Of a stretch of DNA of 64,000 bases, positions 50,491-57,473 are shown one piece after another (positions within the stretch are counted from its first letter, which is position 1; every line of letters starts with the position of its first letter). Made by a program: the position numbers and the translations under genes. This DNA is from JBQTKD01 sp052386455. GTDB taxonomy: Bacteria; Actinomycetota; Actinomycetes; Sporichthyales; Sporichthyaceae. The stretch spans positions 29,935 to 93,934 of the forward strand of contig JBQTKD010000043.1 of NCBI GenBank assembly GCA_052386455.1, in the 5' to 3' direction. The notes beneath the pieces were generated by a model. It made no database searches, was not told the origin of the DNA, and saw only the letters and a list, made by a program, of their open reading frames with translations.

Positions 50491-51957
50491 TCAGCCGCCG
50501 TGGTAGAGCCGTTCCAGGTCGACGAGTTCGTGACCCTCGGCCCGCGCCCGCCGGCGAAGTTCTGGCGTGAAGCCCGCCCCGGCGAAGCAGGCAAGTGTGG
50601 CGGTTGCGGCCCCTGGCCGATTCTGCGCGACCAGCAGTTCGCGCACGCGCGCCAGACGATCGACCTGTACCTCGCCCATGACCTGGCCCCATTTCGCCTC
50701 GCCCAGCGCCAGCAGGGAGCCTTGGGCGTCGAGCACCACCACGTCCACCTCCCAGGTCCGGCGCCGCGCGGGATCGTTGACCACCGCGTGTCCCACGGTG
50801 GCCGGCGCGGCGCCGAAGGTCGTCGGCGCGGCGAAGTCGGCAGCCCACACCCGGGCCAGCCGTTCGAAGTGGGGGCCAAGTACCAGCGATTCGAACCGGG
50901 AGCGAGCGTCCGCCCACACCGCGGGCGCATTGCCGGGCCGCTCCAGCCGGGACCACGCCGGGCGCATCACCGCGTGGTAGAAGCTCACCAGCGGCTCGGT
51001 GATGGCATACCGGCTGCGGTTGGGCCGCAGCACGTCCGGCTCCCGGCGAATTAGCCCGGCGTCGGACAGCACCACCAGTGGGTGGCGGATGGCGTCGTCG
51101 CGCCGTCCGATGCGCCCGGCGATCGCGCCTCGCGTCGTATCGCCGCCGGCGACGGCGGCCAGCACCGAATGGTAGAGAGCGCGCTCGCGCAGGTCGGGCT
51201 CCTCGGCCAGCAGGTAGCGGGCTTCGCGAAACAGTGGGCTGGCCGGATTCAGCACCGCCCGCACGATCCAGTCGTCGAAGTCCGCGAGATCTGTCGGTGC
51301 GTCGTCGCGCACGTACTCGCGTCGGTAGGCGGGGGTCCCGCCGACCACGGCGTGTAGGCGGACCGCGAGCGCCGGATCCTCCACGTCCCAGAACTGCGCG
51401 GCCAGGCGGTGGTCGAGGGTGCGTACCGGAAGTTCCAGACCTGCCCGCCCGCGCAGCGGGGCGGCACCGGAAAGCAGTCCGCCCATGAACGACACGGCCG
51501 AGCCGCAGAGGACCAACCTCGTGCGCGAGGCAAGGCGTTCGCGGCGGCGCGGGCCGAACGCTCGCGCCACGATCGAGGGCAGTGCCGCCGACGCGGCGCA
51601 CAGGTACGGAAACTCGTCCAGCACCACCGGAATCGACCGGTCGCGGCCGAGCGCCAGCACCAAGTCGAGCGCCTGCTCCCACCCCGTCAAGGTCGGAGGC
51701 GCCGGCATACCCGCATGCTCCGCAACGGCCGCGGCGAGCAGCGCGAGCGACTCCGGTTCGGTCGCTTCGGTGGCGCCCAGATAGAGCCCACCCGTGACGT
51801 CGCACATCGCCTGCAGCAGGTAGGACTTTCCCTGCCGACGTCGGCCGGCGACCACGCCCAGAGTGGCACCGGGGGAAGAGTCGCCGACGAACGCTGCGAG
51901 CTGCCCCCACTCCCACTCGCGGTCGAACATGTCGCCCGGCCGACTCGGAACGCTCAT
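50491..51957 (-). CDS. AAA ATPase with DUF234-type C-terminus
   Basis: A 488-residue protein. Walker A GVVAGRRRQGKSYLLQA (37-45 core), Walker B-like IPVVLDEFPYL, sensor LVLCGSAVSFM, winged-helix-like DAIRHPLVVLSDAGLIRRE, and a C-terminal nuclease-like fold (EVDVVVLDAQGSLLALGEAKWG, with the Asp...Glu-x-Lys pattern of PD-(D/E)XK). The family is abundant in archaea and actinobacteria, often in mobile DNA; its role is unknown. ATG 51957 lies six bases after TAGCCT. Two strong palindromes overlap the -35 area, so it is likely repressed by a local factor. Confidence 0.88.
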   Translation of the reverse strand: MSVPSRPGDMFDREWEWGQLAAFVGDSSPGATLGVVAGRRRQGKSYLLQAMCDVTGGLYLGATEATEPESLALLAAAVAEHAGMPAPPTLTGWEQALDLVLALGRDRSIPVVLDEFPYLCAASAALPSIVARAFGPRRRERLASRTRLVLCGSAVSFMGGLLSGAAPLRGRAGLELPVRTLDHRLAAQFWDVEDPALAVRLHAVVGGTPAYRREYVRDDAPTDLADFDDWIVRAVLNPASPLFREARYLLAEEPDLRERALYHSVLAAVAGGDTTRGAIAGRIGRRDDAIRHPLVVLSDAGLIRREPDVLRPNRSRYAITEPLVSFYHAVMRPAWSRLERPGNAPAVWADARSRFESLVLGPHFERLARVWAADFAAPTTFGAAPATVGHAVVNDPARRRTWEVDVVVLDAQGSLLALGEAKWGQVMGEVQVDRLARVRELLVAQNRPGAATATLACFAGAGFTPELRRRARAEGHELVDLERLYHGG

Positions 51958-51963
51958 CGGCTC

Positions 51964-51969
51964 AGGCTA
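51964..51969 (-). promoter_or_regulatory. -10 element TAGCCT, leaderless promoter of the DUF234 ATPase
   Basis: TAGCCT on the minus strand ends six bases before ATG 51957. Confidence 0.55.
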
Positions 51970-51986
51970 TATCGAAGTGGAAGTAC

Positions 51987-51999
51987 GCTTACAGTAAGC
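51987..51999. promoter_or_regulatory. Operator-like palindrome GCTTAC-A-GTAAGC
   Basis: Perfect 6-base arms, placed where the -35 element would be, 17 bases upstream of the -10 box. It shares the TTAC/GTAA core with the next dyad. Confidence 0.6.
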
Positions 52000-52000
52000 A

Positions 52001-52016
52001 CGGTTACCTGTAACCG
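52001..52016. promoter_or_regulatory. Operator-like palindrome CGGTTAC-CT-GTAACCG
   Basis: Perfect 7-base arms with a 2-base centre, directly beside the first dyad. The tandem arrangement suits a dimeric regulator binding twice. Confidence 0.6.
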
Positions 52017-52033
52017 CCGATGGCGCCACAGCG

Positions 52034-52230
52034 CATCGCGCATGCGCTCACTTCGACGCGGCCCGCGCCCTCGTCCACCAAACCGCGCGACTCGTCGACG
52101 CGGAGCGCGCCACGCCGTCGCGCGAGGAAACACGACCGAACCAAGCGTGGAGCCAGCGACGCCGCACCGCCGGACGCCGAAACTGTCGGTGGTCGCCGCC
52201 GTCCTGACTTCGGACGGAGGAAGGGCGAGA
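52034..52230 (+). pseudogene. Decayed 3-prime fragment of the acyl-CoA dehydrogenase gene
   Basis: Segments match the gene at 49.2-50.3 kb in order but with internal deletions. 52051-52103 matches 50033-50085 (codons for DAARALVHQTARLVDA), 52106-52140 matches about 50184-50218, and 52150-52230 matches about 50298-50378, including DNA past the stop. Confidence 0.7.
52174..52230. repeat. Direct repeat, copy 2 (partner at 50322-50378)
   Basis: GACGCCGAAACTGTCGGTGG and following bases repeat the DNA just after the intact acyl-CoA dehydrogenase gene. Confidence 0.65.
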
Positions 52231-52396
52231 ATGGCGGGCATGGCAGAACGTTGGCCGCAGCGCCGCCGTACCGCCAGGGCGTCCATTCACGGTGGACGAC
52301 TTAGAGGCGATGCCGGAGGACGGCCGACGCTACGAGCTCATCAACGGGATGCTGCTGGTGAGTCCGGCGCCGGGGTGGGAACTGCGTCCGCGCTGA
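52231..52396 (+). pseudogene. Uma2-family nuclease relic (truncated, frameshifted)
   Basis: ATG 52231 has GGAGGAAGG upstream and reads MAGMAERWPQRRRTA. Near 52271-52279 the frame slips, and then PFTVDDLEAMPEDGRRYELI and NGMLLVSPAPGWELRPR follow up to a stop. This is the N-terminus of the Uma2 (DUF820) PD-(D/E)XK family, cut after the conserved Pro-Gly-Trp. The catalytic part is absent. Confidence 0.7.
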
Positions 52397-52535
52397 CCGC
52401 GCGACCTCCCACACCTTCGCGTCTCCCCTCGGCGCGTTGGACGAGGCTCGCGACACTCCGGCAACGACACGCGCGAAGCCGACTCGCGGCGGAGCCAAAA
52501 TGGTCGTGTCGCCTCGCCGATCACTCGGAGGACAC

Positions 52536-54464
52536 GTGTCGAATCGTCCGGGCAAGCGTCGTCTCGTCGTCGTGGGATCGAACGGTGCGGGTCCGCGCCT
52601 GCGGTTCGATTCCGGCCAGGAGGAGGCCTTTCGACAGGCCGCGGACGCGCTCGTCGAGGAGTTTGCCGGATGGTTGCGATCGCGCGGCCTGCCCGGAGAG
52701 CCCGAAGACGCGCTGCTGATGCTGGACTGGCGGTTCCAGTACTCCGACGGCGTACTGGACGTGTGGACCGTCGCGCATCTGTCCGAGTTCCTCCTGTACT
52801 GGTGCCCCCGCAAGTTGTCCGCGCCCGCCGACCTGTGCGCCGGGATGCCCGCCACCGCCGCGGCGTTCGTCGAGTTCCTCGCGCACACCGGGAGGCTCGA
52901 CGCCTCCGCCGATCGCCCCTCGGCCCTGCGCGCGTGGGCCGAACGCAACCAGGCGGCGTTCCTGCGCGAGATGGCCAACCGCGACAACTTCGGCATGGCC
53001 AAGAGCCTGTTCGCGAGCGCCGGCGCACTGGACGGCCCGCCGCTGGACGAGGCCCGCCTGACCGAGTTGACCGACCGAGTCAACGGCCTGGACCCGTCCG
53101 CCTTCGACGCACTCGTGGGCAAGGTCCGCCGCCAGGCCACGGGATTGCCGCCAACTCTGGGCGCGGTGCGGATGCCCGATCCCGAGCAGCGCCGCGACGC
53201 GCTGCGAGCCACGGCTCTGCCGGCACGGGTGCGCCGACTCGCCGAGTACTGCGCCGGGCCCGGCGTCGCGCTCACCGGCACCGGGAACCTGCGCCTGGCC
53301 GACGCGCGCCGGCTCGTCGACCTTCTGGACACCGGCGACGACGTGACGGGCCTGCGCTCGGCCGCCGATCTGCCCGGCCTGGATCGGGTGTTCCTGCTGG
53401 CGCTTGAGGCCGGCGCCGTACGGCGGCACACGGGCAAGTTGGTCTCCGTCGCGAAGTTCGCCGCGCTCGACGACCTCGCCGCCCACGAACGGATCGTGCA
53501 CGCGGCGCTGTCGCGCCGGCGCAGCGGATTCGGCCTGATCGGTCTGGTGCGCGACGCGCTGGCCGAGGCCCGTCCCCTCCTGCTGGCCGGCCTGCTCCAC
53601 GCCGGCCCCGAGGGGTTGCGCGACGACGACGTGATCGACCTGATCGCGCGGCTGGTTCTCGACCGACTGCCGGGGATGGCCGAGTTCGCCGACCAACTGA
53701 TCCCCGCCTGGCTAGACGAGGCGCTGAGCGATCTGGAGGAGTTGGGCGTGGTCGTCGTCGTTCCCGACGAGCAGCCCTGCGACCGGTGCGAGGATCCACA
53801 CTGGTTCCTGGAGCTCGCCGCGGCCGGCGTCGGCCCCGCCGTCGACCTCGTACGTGGGCTGGGGGTCGAGGTTGCGCTGCGCCCGAACCCGAGTGGTGCA
53901 AGCGCGACCGAACTGGCCGCACTCGCCGGTGTCGGACACGACGAGGACTGGCACGCGGACCTGTGCGAATGGCTGTCCGTGCAGGCCGATCTCGCCGAAG
54001 GGACGCTGAGCCTGTTGACGGCAGTTGCCGGCGTCGCACACCCGCACCTGCCGATGATGGTGGCGATCGGCGCGATCGAAGAGGCGGCACCGGCCCACAC
54101 CGTCGCGGCCGTGCAGGCTCTGCTGGGCGGGAGGTGCGACGGGATCGCCGTGACCTGGCTGCTCGAGCGGGACCTGTTGGACCCGGCGCAGGTATCGCCC
54201 GAACGCCTGTTGGGCGGCCTGATCGACGCGCTCGCGCTGACCCTGGACGCCGGCGGAGAGGAGGAGCTGGCCGAGGCCTTCGCCCACGGCCCCGGCCACG
54301 ACGGCGCCGCCCTCCTGGACGATCTGTGGCGCGCGGACCATCCGCGCCTCGTGGAGATCCTCGACGTACTCGGCGCGCGGCTGCAGGACAGGGCCCTGGC
54401 CAAGCGAGCGCGGCGCAGCGCGGTGAAACTGCGGTCGCGGCTGGCTCAACAGTCCGCCCCATAG
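52536..54464 (+). CDS. Large conserved-looking protein of unknown function
   Basis: A 642-residue soluble protein starting VSNRPGKRRLVVVGSNGAGP. GTG 52536 has GGAGG five bases upstream. The N-terminal part has FDSGQEEAFRQAADALVEEF, LLMLDWRFQYSDG and LLYWCPRKLSA, followed by long helical Leu/Ala-rich stretches. A CxxC pair (PCDRCEDPHW) near the middle could bind metal. No signal peptide or membrane segment is seen. I do not recognise a named domain. It is convergent with topA across a hairpin-bearing gap. Coding is secure; function is open. Confidence 0.75.
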   Translation: MSNRPGKRRLVVVGSNGAGPRLRFDSGQEEAFRQAADALVEEFAGWLRSRGLPGEPEDALLMLDWRFQYSDGVLDVWTVAHLSEFLLYWCPRKLSAPADLCAGMPATAAAFVEFLAHTGRLDASADRPSALRAWAERNQAAFLREMANRDNFGMAKSLFASAGALDGPPLDEARLTELTDRVNGLDPSAFDALVGKVRRQATGLPPTLGAVRMPDPEQRRDALRATALPARVRRLAEYCAGPGVALTGTGNLRLADARRLVDLLDTGDDVTGLRSAADLPGLDRVFLLALEAGAVRRHTGKLVSVAKFAALDDLAAHERIVHAALSRRRSGFGLIGLVRDALAEARPLLLAGLLHAGPEGLRDDDVIDLIARLVLDRLPGMAEFADQLIPAWLDEALSDLEELGVVVVVPDEQPCDRCEDPHWFLELAAAGVGPAVDLVRGLGVEVALRPNPSGASATELAALAGVGHDEDWHADLCEWLSVQADLAEGTLSLLTAVAGVAHPHLPMMVAIGAIEEAAPAHTVAAVQALLGGRCDGIAVTWLLERDLLDPAQVSPERLLGGLIDALALTLDAGGEEELAEAFAHGPGHDGAALLDDLWRADHPRLVEILDVLGARLQDRALAKRARRSAVKLRSRLAQQSAP

Positions 54465-54510
54465 CGGCAAATCCAAGCTTCGTAGCGGGCGACAGCCGTC
54501 GGTTGCTCAA

Positions 54511-54571
54511 CAGAGAAGCGACGGCAGAAGCGCGGATCCGGGCCGTCGGCGTCACTGCAGTTGCTTCTCTG
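54511..54571. terminator. Hairpin between convergent genes
   Basis: Arms CAGAGAAGC (54511-54519) and GCTTCTCTG (54563-54571) enclose a second pair GACGGC (54520-54525) and GCCGTC (54542-54547). It lies between the ends of the 52.5-kb gene and topA. Confidence 0.5.
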
Positions 54572-54588
54572 CTTCGGGGCCGACGGCG

Positions 54589-57366
54589 CTACTCGTCGGA
54601 GTCGGCGTCCTCGGCCGCAAGCTTGGGCGTGGCCTTCTTGGCGACCGTCTTCTTCGCCGCCGCCTTCTTCGCGGCGGTCTTCTTCGCCGTCGTCTTCTTG
54701 GCCGGGGCCGCCTTCTTCGCCGCGGTCTTCTTGGCGGCCTTCTTCGCCGGGCCGCGGGCGCGGCGGTCGGCGAGCAGCTCCATGGCGCGCTCGTCGGTCA
54801 GCGATTCGACCTCGTCGCCCTTGCGCAGCGACGCATTGGTTTCGCCGTCGGTGACGTAGGGCCCGAAGCGGCCGTCCTTCACCACCATCGGCTTGCCGGA
54901 GACCGCGTCCACCCCCATCTCGCGCAGCGGGGCGGAGGCGGCGGCGCGACCGCGGGCCTTCGGCTGGGCGATGATCGCGAGGGCTTCGTCGAGGCCGATG
55001 GTGAGCAGCTGCCCCTCGTCGGTCAGCGACCGGGTCTCGGTGCCCTTCTTCACGTATGGGCCGTAGCGGCCGTTGCTGGCCAAGACCGGCTCGCCGTCCA
55101 CCTCGCCGAGGGTGCGGGGCAGGGTCAGCAACTGCAGCGCGTCGTCGATGGTGACCGTGGTGAGGTCCATCGTCTTGAACAGCGACGCGGTACGCGGCTT
55201 CTCCTCGACGTCCTCGGGCAGCACCTCGGTGACGTACGGGCCGTAGCGGCCGTTGCGCGCCACGACGGTCAGGCCCGAGCTGGGGCTGACGCCGAGCACG
55301 CGGTCGTCCGACGGCGCCGAGATGAGCTCCAGCGCCTTCTCGACGGTGAGCTCGTCCGGCGGCATGTCGTCCGGCACGTTGCCGCGCTCGACCTCGCCGT
55401 CGCCCTTGTCGCGCTCGAGGTACGGGCCGAACTTGCCGACGCGCAGGACGATGCCCTCGCCGATCGGGATCGAGTTGATGAGGCGGGCGTCGATGTCGGC
55501 GACGTGCTCGGACACGAGCTTCTTCAGGCCGACGGCGGTGCCGGAGCCTTCCTCGTCCTCGGCCGCGCCGAAGTAGAACTTCGACAGCCAGTCGACCATC
55601 CGCGCCTCGCCCTTGGCGATGTCGTCCAGACGGTCTTCCATTTTCGCCGTGAACTCGTAGTCCACGAGGTGCGGGAAGTGCTGCTCGAGCAGGCCGACAA
55701 CGGAAAACGCGAGCCACGCGGGCACCAGGGCGGTGCCCTTCTTGAACACGTAGCCGCGGTCGAGGATCGTGCCGATGATCGAGGCGTAGGTCGACGGGCG
55801 GCCGATGTCGCGCTGTTCGAGTTCGGCGACCAGCGAGGCCTCGGTGTACCGGGCCGGCGCGCGGGTCTCGTGCGCCTCGGCCTCCATCGCGGCGACGCTC
55901 AGGCGGTCGTCCTCGGTGACCTGCGGCAGGCGGGACTCGCGGTCGTCGAGTTCGGCGTCCGGGTCGTCGGCGCCTTCGACGTAGGCCTTCAGGAAGCCGT
56001 GGAAGGTGATGACCTTGCCGCTCGCGGAGAACTCGGCGTCCTCGCCGGAAGTGGACGTGCCGCCGATGCGGATCGAGACCGACTGGCCGCTGGCGTCCTT
56101 CATCTGGGAGGCGACGGTGCGCATCCAGACGAGTTCGTAGAGGCGGAACTCGTCGCCGGACAGGCCGGTCTGAGCCGGCGTCAGGAACTGCTCGCCGGCG
56201 GGGCGGATGGCCTCGTGGGCTTCCTGCGCGGTGCGCTGCTTCGACTCGTACTTCCGCGGAGCGTCCGGGACATGGTCCGCGCCGTAGAGCTGCGCGGCCT
56301 GGGTGCGCGCGGCGTTGATGGCCGTCTCCGACAGCGACACCGAGTCGGTACGCATGTAGGTGATGTGGCCGTTCTCGTAGAGCTTCTGCGCCACCTGCAT
56401 GGTCCGCTTGGCGCCGAACCCGAGCTTGCGGGAGGCCTCCTGCTGCAGCGTCGTGGTCCTGAACGGGGCGTACGGCTTCCTCGTGTAGGGCTTGCGCTCG
56501 ACCCGGCGAACCGTGAACGGCTGGCTGCCCAACCGGGACGCGAGAGCACCGGCCGCGGCCTGGTCGAGCGCGACGATCTCGCTCGGGTTCTTCAGCTCGC
56601 CGGTGGAGGAGAAGCTCGCGCCGGTGGCGATGCGCTTGCCGTCGAGCTGCACCAGGCGCGCGGTCAGCGTCGTCGGTTCGTCGCCGGAGCCGGTCCTGCC
56701 GGTGTCGAAGACGGCGGAAAGGTCCCAGTACGAGGCGGCCCGGAAGGCCATGCGCTCGCGTTCCTTCTCCACGACGAGGCGGGTCGCGACGGACTGCACG
56801 CGGCCCGCGGACAGGCGCGGCATGATTTTCTTCCAGAGGACCGGGGACACCTCGTAGCCGTAGAGGCGGTCGAGGATGCGCCGGGTCTCCTGGGCGTCGA
56901 CGAGGCCCTGGTCCAGCTCGCGCGGGGAGGCGACGGCCTCCTGGATGGCGCGTTCGGTGATCTCGTGGAACACCATGCGGTGCACGGGGACGCGGGGCTG
57001 CAGCAGCTCGTGCAGATGCCAGGCGATGGCCTCGCCCTCGCGGTCCTCGTCCGTGGCGAGGAAGAGGCGGTCGACGCCGGCAAGGGCGTCCTTCAGGAGC
57101 TTGACCTGGGCCTTCTTCTCGTTCGCGACGACGTAGAGCGGTTCGAAGCCGTTGTCGACGTTCACGCCGAGGCGCGCCCACGGCTCGCCCTTGTACTTGG
57201 CCGGCACCTCGGCGGCGCCGTTCGGGAGGTCGCGGATGTGGCCGTAGGAGGACTCGACGACGTAGTCGGAGCCCAGGTAGCCGGCGATCTTCTTGGCCTT
57301 CGTCGGAGACTCGACGATGACCAGGGCACGACCCCCGGTCGACGAGCCGGACTTCTTTGCGGGCAC
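54589..57366 (-). CDS. topA: DNA topoisomerase I
   Basis: A 925-residue type IA topoisomerase that relaxes negative supercoils. Toprim domain: ALVIVESPTKAKKIAGYL and the acidic FLATDEDREGEAIAWHL. The active-site Tyr is in HITYMRTDSVSLS. C-terminal Topo_C repeats each have an NGRYGPYV-type motif (GKFGPYLERD, NGRYGPYVTE, NGRYGPYVKK, DGRFGPYVTD). The tail is rich in AKKAAAKK repeats, the DNA-binding extension of actinobacterial enzymes. There are no zinc-finger Cys clusters. The GTG start has GGAG seven bases upstream. Confidence 0.97.
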   Translation of the reverse strand: MPAKKSGSSTGGRALVIVESPTKAKKIAGYLGSDYVVESSYGHIRDLPNGAAEVPAKYKGEPWARLGVNVDNGFEPLYVVANEKKAQVKLLKDALAGVDRLFLATDEDREGEAIAWHLHELLQPRVPVHRMVFHEITERAIQEAVASPRELDQGLVDAQETRRILDRLYGYEVSPVLWKKIMPRLSAGRVQSVATRLVVEKERERMAFRAASYWDLSAVFDTGRTGSGDEPTTLTARLVQLDGKRIATGASFSSTGELKNPSEIVALDQAAAGALASRLGSQPFTVRRVERKPYTRKPYAPFRTTTLQQEASRKLGFGAKRTMQVAQKLYENGHITYMRTDSVSLSETAINAARTQAAQLYGADHVPDAPRKYESKQRTAQEAHEAIRPAGEQFLTPAQTGLSGDEFRLYELVWMRTVASQMKDASGQSVSIRIGGTSTSGEDAEFSASGKVITFHGFLKAYVEGADDPDAELDDRESRLPQVTEDDRLSVAAMEAEAHETRAPARYTEASLVAELEQRDIGRPSTYASIIGTILDRGYVFKKGTALVPAWLAFSVVGLLEQHFPHLVDYEFTAKMEDRLDDIAKGEARMVDWLSKFYFGAAEDEEGSGTAVGLKKLVSEHVADIDARLINSIPIGEGIVLRVGKFGPYLERDKGDGEVERGNVPDDMPPDELTVEKALELISAPSDDRVLGVSPSSGLTVVARNGRYGPYVTEVLPEDVEEKPRTASLFKTMDLTTVTIDDALQLLTLPRTLGEVDGEPVLASNGRYGPYVKKGTETRSLTDEGQLLTIGLDEALAIIAQPKARGRAAASAPLREMGVDAVSGKPMVVKDGRFGPYVTDGETNASLRKGDEVESLTDERAMELLADRRARGPAKKAAKKTAAKKAAPAKKTTAKKTAAKKAAAKKTVAKKATPKLAAEDADSDE

Positions 57367-57434
57367 TCACTGACTCCAAGCATCGGCTTCACCGGGCGCG
57401 CAGCGCCTCGTCGGGGAGAGTACCCCGACATAAA

Positions 57435-57466
57435 CGAGACGCCGGCCCCGCGGGGCCGGCGTCTCG
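57435..57466 (-). terminator. Strong intrinsic terminator after hppA
   Basis: A perfect 32-base palindrome, half CGAGACGCCGGCCCCG, starts eight bases after the hppA stop. On the minus strand it is followed by TTTATG, a short U-run. Confidence 0.9.
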
Positions 57467-57473
57467 GTCGAAG

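Larger units (their letters stand above)
51958..52535. other. Intergenic decay zone
   Basis: It holds a promoter with two dyads (51964-52016), a fragment of acyl-CoA dehydrogenase DNA (52034-52230), a Uma2 relic (52231-52396) and the leader of the gene starting at 52536. No intact gene is seen. Confidence 0.7.

Noticed and set aside
52301..54403. A 700-codon minus-strand frame opposite the 52.5-kb gene
   Set aside because: Its composition (Ser/Arg/Ala repeats) is typical of antisense high-GC frames, and the plus-strand frame has a good ribosome site and balanced residues.
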